Positions 26,401-49,359 of a stretch of 64,000 nt of DNA are shown here, in pieces. Source of the DNA: Stichopus chloronotus (Eukaryota; Echinodermata; Holothuroidea; Aspidochirotida; Stichopodidae); assembly GCA_021234535.1 (NCBI GenBank), contig CM037838.1, positions 15,137,966 through 15,201,965 of the forward strand, written 5' to 3'. Both the position numbers and the translations under genes were made by a program. Positions within the stretch are counted from its first letter, which is position 1, and each line of letters opens with the position of its first letter. The notes below the pieces were generated by a model. The model did no database searches. It saw nothing but the letters and a program-made list of their open reading frames with translations, and was not told the origin of the DNA.

Positions 26401-29400
26401 GAAAAGAAAGAAGAAAAAAAAAAAATGGAAGGAAAAAAAAGAAGCTCTACTGTGATTTATCACCGCCGCTTGGCACTACTTCATTGGCGGCGAACGCACG
26501 GAAAGTAGGATCAAGTAACTACTAAAAGTGTTAGTTTCAAATTCATCAAAAAGTTGACTGAGGAAGAAAAAAAAAGGAAAACAAAATAAGGGAGACAAAA
26601 ATAAGAGAGAACTAAAATGAGGAAGGAAGACGTGACAGTCCTGTCGAGGAGAGAAAAGCACGTCCAGTAAAATAAAACTAAAAGAAAGAGGAAACATTGA
26701 AGGTTTTAAGACGTAATTAGCACAGCTAATGAAATGGTAAACTTGACATGTACTTTTCAATAGGTCATTTTTGAAACGTTTGTATGGTAAAACTGGGAGA
26801 GTTCAATGATAACAAGGTATGAAATCTCAATGGAACTGAATATTTACAGGATAATACACAAAAGGCGATTGATTAGCCTAATTGATCAAGGGATTATTTA
26901 GTCTCTACAATCTTCTGTTTCAGGCCGTAGACGTAACATTCAAACGTACAAACGAAAAATAGACCATATCTCCCCTGCACCAACGAAATGGGTTCGTAAA
27001 ACAAAATGACGTCATAATGAATGCTTGAGACAAAACGAACGGTTCCTTGCGTGAACCTGTATTCCTTTTAGGTTATTGTCTCCCTCTGTGTAATTACGTC
27101 CTATGATACATGTCTCCTGAATTCTTCCACCCCCTCCCTCCCTCCCTGGACGTTTTAACTACGCCATAGTCCACAGCGAGGACCAACAAGCGTGGTACTA
27201 GTTTCAAGATACGCCAAAACCACTTGCGTGTGAGACTCAAGTACCAGTTTATCCTTCCGTCACATACTACTATTCGGAGAGATTGCCAAATGGCAAAGAT
27301 CAAACTTGAACATTTCGATACTTTTGAAGTATATCCGATTCTGCTTTGTTTTAATATCAGGACTATGCGGCATCAGTTTTACTCTTTTCTTTACTGTTAT
27401 TACGAAATGGATTGCCAAAAGTATAGACCTATGTGCGTTTGGAAACAAAATAAATTTCGGAGGATCAAGGATCAGCAACGATCCACGCTCCATGTTGGAT
27501 CTGATTCTCTAACGATATATCATTATAAACAGGCTGATTAAATTTCTTTGATTTTTGTGTGACTTGTTTCAAACACTCAGTTTTACTTTGATCTCTTCTT
27601 CAATGTTAATGCCTAATATGACTCACACTTGATCGGTAGGCGACAAAAGGATCAGACCAGATCAAATCATAAGTTTACTGATCGCGATGGTCCTGTTGAG
27701 CATCAACACCATCCAACATTGCTAATTCACTCAAACAACAAAGAAACATATCCGTTTATTGCTGGGGACCAGAGAAAGAGAGCGAGAGAAGTAAAATTTC
27801 TTATATCTGAAACAAAACAATATTAATAGGATGAAACGATAATTATGAAATAGAGAAGTAATAACTGAATGAATAATTTAACAAATGTTGACTTTGTTAA
27901 TTTAATTTATTCTAATCCACCTACTTTTCTTCCATTTATCTCATGCTTTTTTAAATAAAGCGTATACACAGAGAGAGCTACCTGTAGAAGAGTAGGCCTA
28001 CATGACATCTTACGTCTATCTGCTCAGTCTTGTAATTTCGTATGTAAGTGTTCATCCTTGCAGGGCAAACCTTGGAAATGACTACACAACTAGCCTACAA
28101 GTTCAAGTTCATTGGAGGCCAAACCGCCTCAGTACTTACAACAGTTTCTGTGTGTGTGCGCGCGCGAGAGGTGGGGAGGGAGGTGAAGAGGCAAGATTGG
28201 CAAATTGAGGGCGCTATACAAATTTCGTTTCAAAGCTTGTTGACGGCATAGCAGGAAAGTTGAACAAGTACATCTTTCGGTTGTGTTGTGGTAATAATGT
28301 AAAGATATTTAAAATGACAGCTTTTTAAGGTCACATTCATCTTTACTGCACACGAAACAAATTCTTGTACCCTAACACAACACTCACGCCATTATAGTTT
28401 TTTGTCAATTTCCATGAATGCGTAATGTATAAAAAAAAAAAAATACATCGAATTTTAAAAAGGACCTTAGAAGTCAAAGGGGTCTCGCAAGTGCAATCTT
28501 TACATTGAGAAAAGGAAAAGAGAGAGAGAGAAGAAAAACTTTCAGTAATGCCACAGTCTCCTCTTTGCATAATATCATGCACGATCACACCGAACTGCCA
28601 AAGGAGGTCACCACTCTGTAAAATTATGACACCTCTCGCACTCTCCGGCTGAAGAAATTAATTCTACACTAACACCTTCGCTTTCTCCAATGTGACCTTC
28701 AACTTCATACGCCATGCTTACAACCGGCCGTCTCATGAATGAAATTGGCGGCATTAAAAACGGTTATGAAGAAGTAGTTGAACTTGAGTTAAATATGGTT
28801 GACCTTTAACTTTGATACACGGCTAGACAGGCGGAGATGAGACGAGCGGGCGATGAGATACAGAGGTTTTATCTGTGGGCTGTGTTGTTTGTCTGGGGGA
28901 TCAATGAAGTGTTAATCCTTGATGGCCGGATTATGTAAGACTTAGTCGGATGACTATGAAGATATCAACTCACTTTTCATACGCAAGCGCATACCTCCAT
29001 CCTTTAATACACACTCAGATATTTCTCACGTCGCTGTCCCATCAGTCAAAGATGAAACAATATGTACGCTTTCCAGAAAGAGCTGGCTTCATTCAAAATT
29101 TGGATATCGAGTGAAACCCTAAATGGCAATCCGTTCGTACTGAGTTTACTTATTTCAAAGTTCGATGAAAAGCCAATGATGTGGAGAGTTGGTCAGTGTT
29201 AGCGTTCATTTTATTAGGCATGTAGGACTTATATATTGATCCTTAATTAATTGGTTTCACATTGCAGGTAAGTCACATCAATATTCTTAAATCAGACAAC
29301 ACATACTTTCAAAGTAAAACCATTTTAGCTTATGAAATTCTTTATTGACAGAAATATTAAGTTAGCAAACGATGAAATATAAGGCAAATCATGTGGCCCC

Positions 29401-30562
29401 CGTCTGCCAAGTCAGAAATTTGCATATTTGGGTAATGTTTATTCATTATGCAATGGTAAACCATAAATTTGATTGTAAAATAGTCAATGTTTGATGTATT
29501 TTTATGGAATTTGTGGCTATTTTTAATATTTAATTCTGGTCAATATTCCAAAACGTGTTTTCTTGTCGCATGTTCTTTAAGCTATCTCAATTGTATGGAT
29601 TCGACGTTTAATCCTTATATTTTGAAACCACAAATATTGAAATCATCTCCAATTTCCTTTCATAAAAGGTGAGTGTATGATGAATTATAAAACCCACAGA
29701 GATGCTGCTTTCAATTTTTCTCGCCAAAACATATGCAGAAAATTTATTTATTTATGTTTTTTTTTTTGACAACGGAAAATAATCCCTCGACATGAAAAAG
29801 ATGAAAAGATTTTAATCTGCAGTTATTATGATTGATATTATAGGCCTTACTCCCGAGAATTTTATTTAAGTCAGAAAGTATGATATATGAAAAAGAAAAG
29901 GAAATAAGTCAAAGAGATCAGTTATCATTTGGCGCCTAACTTATGCATATGATAGTGACTAAGCCATTTCTTTTTCAAATTGTAGTTAATTTTTTTTGGT
30001 CTTGCAATGATAATTAGGCACAAATAACAGTTGCTACTATCCGCTAATCGGTTTCGTCACACATTAAATCATCGCCCACTTTTTTTTTCAAATCAATCAG
30101 TTTTTTTTTTCCCACGTGTCGCCTATTTTTCGTTCGTGCCCCCTTTCCCCTGGATTCTTCTCCCGTGTCAGTGAACTGTGACGGCGGCCAACGTGTTTCA
30201 ATTTACTGTAAGATGTGGCCATAGCGACGAAAAACTCTTATATCGCCAATTACTTAAACTTTGTGCAGTTAGTCCTGTATGTCACTAAGTTGCAAGAATG
30301 TTTTGAGCTGATTTTCCTCATGCAGTTTCGTTGTTACCATGTGATTCGGGGGGAACTGTAATAACTTGTCTTCTTAACATGCAGGTTTTCCATGTCAAAC
30401 AAATGTTATTGCTTTCATCAGGTCAGAGACAGCCCTAAAAATAGTTTTGGATGCAACCGCAAAAATTAGGCCACGAATGTATAAACGATTCCATCGCGTA
30501 TCTCTTCTGCCCACGTAACGTCGATGAGCTTTGCCCATTGCACAACATCATCGACAGGTACA

Positions 30563-30563
<1 letters not shown>
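23421..30563. other. gene-empty DNA
   Basis: No gene is supported over 7 kb. Contents: a 27-base G run (listed separately), a 14-bp duplicated word ATATCATATAAATG near 24547-24575, G run near 24901-24912, C run near 25569-25580, a strongly A/G-rich tract at about 26366-26620, and a CAG|GTAAGT junction at 29265-29273. Frames up to about 105 codons (27224-27541) lack any family signature. Confidence 0.55.
24414..24440 (+). repeat. poly-G tract, 27 bases
   Basis: An uninterrupted run of 27 G. Long G homopolymers can form quadruplexes and are hard to sequence, so the length may be inaccurate. Confidence 0.85.

Positions 30564-30650
<87 letters not shown>
30564..30650. repeat. (TA)n microsatellite, 87 bp
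   Basis: Uninterrupted TA dinucleotides. The open frames translated through it (Tyr-Ile repeats on both strands) are artefacts of the repeat. Confidence 0.97.
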
Positions 30651-30654
<4 letters not shown>

Positions 30655-31180
30655 ACTACTTTTATTATTGAATATGTTAATACCGAGCCAGTCTTGATCC
30701 AAATCTCTACTGGTCATTGCTAGTTATTGAAAATACTGATCAAGCTCAGTAGTACCATTTGAAGCGTTGTTCCGTAATGAAACTACATAAACAAATACAT
30801 TATCGTGATCATCACTATAAAAATTAATAACAACAATAACAAAAATAACGCACACACTACTTTTTTTTACATGGCATTGCATAATCGCATTAACTTGGGT
30901 AGTGTCTGTGTCAGAGCTATATACCAGGCGCTGTATAGGTAGTCTGAGTGAGGAATTGGGTCATAGCGATCACGTGGGTGGCAAAAATAATACTGACGTC
31001 ACATAAACTAGAACACAAGAAGGAACCCTTGACAATATGTACGGGTTTGGAAATCATTAAAGATTCATAGCATTTTGGAGGAGGCAATGTCCGCTTAATC
31101 GTATTCTGGAAACTGACAGTTCGTGACCAGATAAAGAGGGAAATGACATAATACATAAATAGACATAGTCCTATTTCTCT

Positions 31181-31333
<153 letters not shown>

Positions 31334-33334
31334 TACCATTAGCAACAATGTAGGCCGTCATTTGAACTTTTCCGGAATGAGTTATGCAATCGGTAAGCGT
31401 GTGGAGTAAACCGCTACCGTTTTCAATGACACGGTACCTTCCGTACTTTCCTGAAATAATATAAACATGTGAGACAGACTTACTACGAAAAAGCAAAATG
31501 AGACATTCGAGTCAGTTTGTTCTATAATTGATTCTAGAGAAAAAACAAAACATCTAGTGTATTATCTTTAGAGTTAATTAACCCATTGTGACGAAAACGA
31601 CAAAGAATATGTAATCAAATGGAAGTCTTTAACAAATTGACTGTATGCAACTTGTGGCTGGATATTCCATTATCCTTTCCTAAGCTTGCTCAGGTAATGG
31701 TAAGAAAAGCTCTAAGGACATGTCTAACACACCACCTTGATTACGTATAAGGTATCCCGTCTTTTCGATTATGAATTTACCCCAACGATAGAAACTGCTC
31801 CTGTCATTGATATAGACAAGAGAATTTTTCAGTTCAAAGAAGTTATTTTGGACGCAAACCATGGGATTTGTTAGCATTGGTTTTAAAACAAAAAGCAATT
31901 GAGAGCACAATGAACCATATTGACGTATTCTATTAACCTACACACTACTTTTGTAAAATGTCTTGGCCCAATTTATCTGCATGGATACAAGAAATAGCTA
32001 CAATTACAGGTAGATCTATGCCATACAAGATAAAAACTAAATGTCATCCAACTTGAAGCCAAACTTTTTCGTTGGATCCTTATATATCTCTGTTTATAGG
32101 TTGTGCTACAATCCCCACAGTTGCAACGTTGTACCATTGCAGTATAGCCTATACAGGATATACGCTAGGATCAAAGTAAAATATAATGGCAGAATACAAA
32201 CAAATGTGTCACCACGTCAGTTAAGTTCAAACCCGGTCATAAGACGCGAGAAACAAAGAAAAAGTAGAAAAATAAAAAGTGCAATGGTTAGTTGTGTAAA
32301 AACGATTTGTAAATATGTTTGTGTGCGTGTGTGTGCAGGTAAATGACAAAGGTTGCTTGTTTTCTAAAGTTCTTACAGAGCAATACTCATGATGCAAATT
32401 AGATTCAATTTACATTTCATATATTTTAAAAGAAGCGTTTATATACTGAAGTATATTCTGATATTTGGAGCTGATTTGTCAGCCGATAACTATCTTTATC
32501 GATGTTGAATGCAAATTTGATTTCGTTGTCCTTTAAAAGCATTAAAAGATTCTTTCAACTTTGAAGTTGAGATAAAGAGAGAGAATAATAGAAAAATAAG
32601 TACATATTACGATGTATCTTAAAGCACGTTGAGCTGTTGCTCTTGGCAAAAGCTCACCAAAGGACTGGCAACACGTTTGGCAGCCTGTTGTTGAAACCAC
32701 CATACAGTGGTCTATTTGTCCAAATTTCCAACAGAAGAGCTTCAGGATAAGAGATTCGTTATGATTATGTGCACGAAAGGCCGGAAAATTTTTACCTATA
32801 AGGACCCGGTTCCCCTAAAATGTCAGCCTGAAAAAAAAAAAAAATCAATCAACCAATCTTCTGTGCATCGAATTAAAAATCTAATTCGGGAGATTTCTTC
32901 TGAAAGAAATTTAGTGAAGATGTTGTTTCCCAAGTTGGTATCAAATGGAAAAAAAAGCGATGAAAAATTAAAGATAAAGGCCATTTTGTTTTTAGTCAAA
33001 CGACACATTCTGCTTTAAACTGACTCAAACTTAAAGAATTAACATTAAATTGTACATATTTGCATTTATTTTTTGGTTGCATCAGATTATATGTAGCTAT
33101 TTTTTTACCCGAACCATGAATGTGTCAATGGCATGCATCAAACTGTCCTATGAATCCAAGTCAGTGTCAGGCCCAGAAGAATTAGGAAACTGTATGAGTC
33201 AGACGGTTACATCATCACTATTTACTTTCAGTTACTGCTCGTACGTATGGATACTTGCATAATCATGTCACCCTCATAGGAAGTTTTTACGCAACTGTTT
33301 CTATCGAACACATTTGGAACATTCTTCAGATAAT

Positions 33335-33388
33335 GGATGAATGAATGAATGAATATGTATGAATGAATGAATGAACGAAAGAAAGAAG
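33335..33388 (+). repeat. (GAAT)n microsatellite
   Basis: GAAT tetranucleotides in two blocks separated by ATATGTAT, passing into GAAA units. Confidence 0.85.
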
Positions 33389-36120
33389 GTCTAACATTGA
33401 GTACAAATGTAGTTTTTTTTCAGGCTCATTCTGTAGCATTAGGTATTCTATCATTTCAAAGTCAGGCGTTTGTTCGGAACGTGATAACCGGCATGCTTAT
33501 TACATAACATTATTGCATACATTTGATGTAAATAAAGAAAATAGGGGATAAAAAAAATACATTGAAGTATATAATTTTTTTTGAAACCCATGTACAACAC
33601 AGTCAACTGAGTTACGTAGGCTATAGAAAAGTCCTGTAAACAGTGGTAACGTACAACTGTGTTGTGGGAATTATAATACCATATTCCTCCCTTGAAACAT
33701 AAATATTTTGTACACATGATAAGTAGTAATTGGCAGAATATAAGAAAAAAGAAATACTTAACATGTAGGGCAACACCACATGACAAACATAATTGAACAC
33801 ATCAATAAAACAATATGTATTTATTATTTTTTCAATGAAACAATAAAAAATTAATATCAAATCAAAACAAATGACAGTAGAAGCAGTAGAAGTATCAAAC
33901 CAAATGAATGACGAAAGAATTTAAGTATTTATCAGTTTGTTTTCATTTTCGTGCTTAAGTGAAATCTTTTAGTTATGACTATCTTTATGTATGTTGCTCG
34001 TGACTGTTATGATTGCGAAACTGCCATAGGATAGGAAGGTCAGGTCCATGAAGGTCTTTGCCAAGAATGAAAACGGCTCCAAAATTTTAACCTGCGTCTA
34101 TCAATTACATTAAAAAAAAACATAACGTTCTGAAAGTAGTTTAACCTTTTCAGTTTTCGATGCTGAAAACCTATACTTTCCAAAACTTATAATGTTAGAA
34201 ATGTAGGTCCGAAGTATTGAATGACGGCTTTAGTAGGGGTTTATCGTTTCAAAACTTTTCTACCTTTTCCAACTTTTTTAACTCTGCCTCAAGGTCGCCT
34301 TCATAAGTAGACCTATACCCGGTTAACATTTTGCATTTCTTGGAAACGGCCTTATCTGATCAACAAAATATAATCTCACACGCCAAATAACAAAACCATT
34401 CAACTTTTAAACCTCGTGACTTTGTGGGCAAATTATATGGAAATGCCTTCTTAGTTCCGGTTTGTGCTTGGTTTTGCTTTTTTTGGCCACTGTTTTTGTT
34501 TTCCGCTGCCGTTTTTCTTTTAAATTTTGCTCATTTATTTCAGACCTCTTCCTTTTCACGTTATTTACATTTTATAACTTTTTAAGGAAACGGAACAACA
34601 TTGCTCAAAAAACAGTTATGTAAGGCAGTTTGGTCCACTTAAGAAAGGTGAAGTCCCCTTTCGCCTCTTGCCGAGGGGAACAAGGAAATTTGTCAACTTA
34701 ATTTGCATAAATTTTGCAGATGGTACATCTTTTAGCGGTAAGACAAGATGAAGTAAAAAGAGAGAAAAAAAAAGAGAGAAGATAAAGATGTCGAGGATGA
34801 GACGAAAGTTGAGAAAGATAGTGATTCCTGGCTTTCTGCTAAATAGCTTTAAACAAATTAGGACAAAATGACCATTTATGGTCAAAATCGGATTCCTTGG
34901 GGATCCGTTCTTGAATCCCCCCGGTCAAATACTTTAACAAGGAAATATAGGTTAATCAGTCCGAAATGAGGGTAAGTTAAAATAACCATCTTCGCTGTGA
35001 AGTCGGTTAATTGAGCTTAATTGCTTGCATGTCCGAGCCACCACTGCCATGAACACCCTCAAATAAAAACCGATAGCTATATACCAGACAAAGACAATGA
35101 TCGTAGCTCTCCATCTTGTCGTTGACCTTTTCGTCAAAAGAAAAAGAAAAGAAGAAACAAAAAAAAAAAAAGGACAGGGAAGAAACAAGACTTGAGCGTC
35201 ATGTTTCGACGGAGAGGAAAAAGTAATTCCTTGCGAAGAAAAAAAGAAAAAAGTGAACAGGACTAAGAAAAAAAAATGTAGAACGCTGAGAGGCAGCTTA
35301 CATGTAAAACATATTCCCTCATATAAGGTAGATAGGTTTGTGGCACTTAACAACGATCAACATTCCCAGCCCCCAACTATGTTCAATCCCATAGGTCCAT
35401 TATGGTTTAAATGCACTAGTCCCGTGCATATGTGAAAGATTAACGTCATCGGAATCTTTTATTAGACCGACCTATCGAGTGTCCAGTGCCATTCTCAACA
35501 TGGTCACTGCGATCGATGTACCGCCATAAGCTTAGGATCTTGTTTAAATAACTAAGACTAAACGATCGAAAGCTCCAGGTTAGAACCACCAAATTACCAA
35601 CACCGACTTTCCCTCTCCACAACACCACTGTAGCTTTTCACGTCCTATAAGTTGATGAACGTCGTACTTTTAAGATTCCGAAGATGTCAAGGTCACCACG
35701 TTCTACGTATGTTTCGATTTGGATGTGGTGTGTTGATAGATTTTCCTCATTGCCCCCCCCCCCCACACTTCGCCACCGAGAGGATGAAACGCCCACCTTT
35801 TTGTGAGACTTTAAGCGTCATCTATCAGTTTTTTTAAAAACGAAAACTGGTTTGCACAGATTGCAAAAGAATGGCATTTCTGGAATATTACTTCTCAATG
35901 CCAAGAAACCTTGCCTTTAACGGAAAAGGAAACGTGTTGAACTTGCCGATAAGAAAATTGATATTCGACCTACTGTCTTGCACATGATAACGTGATTTCA
36001 GCGCCGTTTAAGTGAGGTTCATATTTCATTTTGATCAACAACGGTGCCAAATAAATTCTCGATGTATCTTCAGAATGTTACCTTTATTCAACAGCAAATT
36101 AGCATTTTTCCCATCGTGTC

Positions 36121-36138
36121 AGGTCAGGTCAAAGGTTA
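36121..36138 (+). promoter_or_regulatory. possible DR1 nuclear-receptor site
   Basis: AGGTCA-A-AGGTTA (36126-36138) is one base from a perfect DR1, and a further overlapping AGGTCA precedes it at 36121. This is the HNF4/RXR-type arrangement. No linked gene is visible, so this is sequence similarity only. Confidence 0.2.
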
Positions 36139-37208
36139 CGAAGGATCGGCAGAGCTGAAAATTAAAGTCTTCATGTGCACATCATGTGTAGCATTAACAT
36201 GTGGCTGCACAATGTCATATTATCACGAGAGCTTTCCCACCGTCATTACTGTAATAATAATCTCATCACTGTGGTGGCGTTAAACTAGGTCAACGTTGAT
36301 TTTCTGCTTATTATATGTGACGTCACAATCCCCCAGGGGAAGTCGTAGGAAAGAAACGCTACGTAAACAAGGACAAAGTTGGGTGCATACAGAAGGTCTT
36401 GTAGGTGAACTGTATGTTAATGGTTTACATCCAAGGTTTGTGACCAACACATTCGCTGCACAGAATGCCTCTAAGTATTTAAATCGATAGGATATGAATG
36501 CTTGCAACACGGGTCGCCTATGCATCATCATCATGTCAATCCTAAGTTCTGATTTGATACGGATAATTTGAAAATTATTTTTGGTCCATTCCATACTCTT
36601 CTGTAAATTTACTCGACACAGCTAACGTCATTTTTATTATATCATGAACAATATTTAGCATTATTTGCATATGACTTCAAATCCGATTATGTTTGGCGTA
36701 CATCACATTCTCACTGAGAGAAATATTATTTGGGTTAATCCGTGAACAGCAGAGTGTTTGAAAAGATTACTCATATATAGCAACTCAATAGCATATCGCT
36801 TACATCTAGCCTATATCCCAAGTCTACTTGCGTAAATGTATGCAAACATATAAACATCTAAATATACAATGTTTATGTATACCTATCTTGCCGAGAACAA
36901 AATATTACGAAAGGGAAACAGATATACCCGCCTTATATATCAAGCCACGAAATATTAAGACAGACGGGAACAATATTATCTCTTCGCCATTTTGGCAACT
37001 CTTTTCTAGATCAGCTAATCAACCTTTCGACAAACTGCATAAGAGACAATTGTGTTTGGGGAACGAAACTGACACCGGCGAAACCCAACACTGTCGGATA
37101 ACACATAAGGCGGTGTATAACTTGTCTGCCATAAATGACCAATGTTATTGGGTCGTGAAAATGAGCTGGCCTAGATAAGATGGGTTCCTTCAGACGAATC
37201 GTGTGACC

Positions 37209-37307
37209 TAATATATATATATTATATATAATATATATATAGATAGATATATAGATTATATATATATAGATATAGTATATATATATATATATATATAGTA
37301 TCTATAT

Positions 37308-37338
<31 letters not shown>

Positions 37339-37424
37339 CATATATACATATATACATATATACATATACATATACATATATATTATATAGATATAGATAT
37401 ATATATATATCTATATATATATAT

Positions 37425-37460
<36 letters not shown>

Positions 37461-37467
37461 TATATAA
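37209..37467. repeat. interrupted (TA)n tract, about 259 bp
   Basis: TATA tracts with repeated GATA, TAGTA, CATATA and ATTATATA interruptions. It is more diverged than the other TA arrays and therefore probably older. Confidence 0.95.
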
Positions 37468-44752
<7,285 letters not shown>

Positions 44753-45708
44753 ATCAAGATAGGTCGTGGCAGAGTATGGGAATATCTTATGGGTTACTGT
44801 AAGGGTTGAACTGAAATGGTGCACTGAAACGTTCGGAAAATGCAAGAGAAAGGACAAACTTGTAAGTCACATAATTTCGCATTCTCATCCGTCAGTTGCC
44901 TCAGTTACAGCAGTATTATCTCTCGAAGGCACACACATTTGTAGTCTGCGGAAATGTTACATATATTGGGTTTGAAAAATTTGACATACCTGGTAAATTG
45001 GCAAGAAAAACCAATAACCTGAAAGATAGAGAAAAGGGAAAAAAGAGGGAGGCTAAAAAAATACAATGAAAATAAAGCCTCAGCTGTCGATCCTATTCCG
45101 ACCAGGTCACAGGACAGTAAGAGTAGAATATAAAACGCATGAAACGTATGCTGTGAGACTGGATCCAAAATCGGCGCTCAGTGTCAGCAGGTCGTTTTTT
45201 TTTTTTTCTTGATGTTATGGAGATATGGTCAGAATATAGAATCAAATAAAGGGTTATAAGCCTAAACATTTAATATATTTTCCGTCAGAAAAGGAAAGAA
45301 GGAAGTACTCCGCGAGGGACAGAATTATATTCCAAAGTCACGACAATGAACTCAATTACCAAAATATATCACTGTAACACTTCTTCAGTCAATTTGTGTT
45401 TTTCTTCTTTTTTTTTTCACCCGACCATTGCATCCAATCACACATGCAACGGAAATCCAACAACTTCATAATCTCAACGTGACAACTTCGGAGTGAGTTC
45501 AAAGGCCTTTTAGATATTACATCAAAGGTGAGTTTAATACTTTGGTTTACCCGTTATAGCGTGAATTAAAAATACTGATAAATAAAAAAAAGACAACAAA
45601 TACAGTGACCAAGTGCATTGTGTTGTCCTTTCACGTAAAGTGACTTGAGTACGTACCAGTACTATATAAGTAAATTCACTCAATCATAATAAAACACGTT
45701 TTCGCCAG

Positions 45709-45800
45709 TTTTTATTTATTCTTTATTTCTCTATTTATTCTATATTTCTCTATTTATTTATTTCTGTTTTCTCTAGTTATTCTATATTTCTCTTTGTTTC
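45709..45800 (+). repeat. degenerate TTTATTCTATATTTCTC repeat
   Basis: CTATTTATTCTATATTTCTC-like units recur imperfectly about four times in a pyrimidine-plus-A tract. Confidence 0.7.
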
Positions 45801-46638
45801 TTATAACGTATTGTATGCTGTTAATATTTATTTTTGTACACTGGTGTTATTTGTTTTTCTTTTCGTTGTTTCACCAGCTATTGTTATTCGATGAACTGGT
45901 ATCAACATCCCACTTGGTCTGATGTGGCCTAGAAGTTATTGTTGAAAACAAAAGTCATACCTTCTAAATGTATCATAATTTTCAAAATAAAACATTTTGT
46001 TTTTCTTTCATGAATTGTAGAGCTTATAATATACATTGTGAAAAGAAATCTGAAGATTTACAGAACTGAAGAAGAAAAAAAAAATGGAAGGAAAGAAATA
46101 CATACAGAAAACAAGAAAAAGTCCTCATCAATTTGTTTCCAAATATTGACAGCACTTTTTCGTGTCCTTTTTGCTGCATTTTTTTCCCGTAATTCTTCAT
46201 GAGTGAGAACAATTTTTCTTTTTAGAATGAAGCTTTGTTATCCTTATTATTTATGTTATGGTGAACTGTGTCTCCTCGGCAGGGAATAGACCACCTGCAC
46301 ACCTAAAAAAAAAAAAAAAAAAGTGAAGACAAATGCGCATACGCACGTCTGTGCGGATGATATGGAGTACGGGCATGAGATGGATGCATGGGCAACAGAA
46401 AAAGAAAAAAAATAAAAACAAATAGCGAACTAAAATTAACGATATCGCATCTTGCAGTCTCATCTGTAAACGAAATTCAACGATGGTCTAAGAGATTATC
46501 CTCGAATTACCGCCACTTCCTCTGCCTTACACTTTTCTCTCCGGCACCTGTGCACGAGTCAAGATGCAAGTACGCTCCCCTTTCTGCGGCCTCAGTGTTT
46601 GGAATAATAACCTTTGCAGTCATATCACAGAAGATGGA

Positions 46639-46672
46639 GCGAGAGAGAGAGAGAGAGAGGTGGAGAGAGAGA
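46639..46672 (+). repeat. (GA)n microsatellite
   Basis: GA dinucleotides interrupted once by GGTG. Confidence 0.9.
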
Positions 46673-47096
46673 AAATGACCCCGACTTATCCGCAAAAACT
46701 CCTAAAAGCTGGGACCTGCAAGGTTTGCATTTCATAGACCCATGTGGGAAATTGAAAGTTCGTTGAACCGTCCTATTTTTTTCTTGTGAATCCTATTTTC
46801 CACCAATATTTCAAGTGTGCCACAACTCACAACACGTATATGTACAAACTGTAGACTGTAGTGTGCATGAATAATTACTCTTACTGACACTCACTTTCTT
46901 CCGCACATAATTCACACTTTGCTCGTCTTTAAGACAGTTTAAAAACGAGATGGATGGATAAAAGCAGACCTGTGTGGGATTTTCAAGGCTTGCTGTATAC
47001 TACACTTATAGTACAAGATTGTGCTTCGGGCACTCTACTGGCTAATAAACATCATATTCGACACGTGACAGCGTATACTGTGGCTTGTGACATAGG

Positions 47097-49070
<1,974 letters not shown>

Positions 49071-49359
49071 TAGTGGCGGCATGTCTGGGGAGAGGCCCTG
49101 GGGCATGGTCCACCAGCAGGGGACCATGCCCCAGGGCAAAAATAAGAAAAAAAAAGAAGAAACAGAAGCCTTTGCACTCTTGTGGGACCGCGAGAGTGCA
49201 AAGCCTTCTGTGGAGCCTGAGAAGGCGTGAGGCGACTTGGGATCTATTTTTATCCAACTTTTTTCTGGTACACTTCACCCATGCGATGGTTAGATGTGGG
49301 AGCCAATACGCGAGCCTCTCCCCCTCCCCTTCATCAAAGATGCACACACGCCACCACTG
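49071..49359. mobile_element. hAT-like MITE with internal perfect hairpin
   Basis: The left end TAGTGGCGGCATGT and the reverse complement of the right end, CAGTGGTGGCGTGT, form an imperfect terminal inverted repeat of the CAGTGGCG type seen in hAT elements. Flanking octamers GTGCTAAC and ACGTTATC match at only four of eight positions, so a target duplication is not proven. Inside are a 17-bp perfect stem (49095-49111 with 49121-49137, 9-base loop) and a 10-bp stem (49171-49180 with 49193-49202). There is no transposase, so it is non-autonomous. Frames of about 95 codons on both strands reflect the palindromy and GC-richness and are not considered coding. Confidence 0.6.

Noticed and set aside
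30451..30723. Tyr-Ile repeat proteins on both strands
   Set aside because: Artefact of the (TA)n array. Same for frames at 38634-38849, 44488-44802 and 46954-47406.
34952..35353. 133-codon minus-strand frame rich in Phe, Ser and Leu
   Set aside because: Reads through A/G-rich low-complexity DNA with no domain. The apparent hydrophobicity comes from poly-T codons.
36828..37178. 116-codon plus-strand frame
   Set aside because: Begins at TTG and matches no family I recognise.
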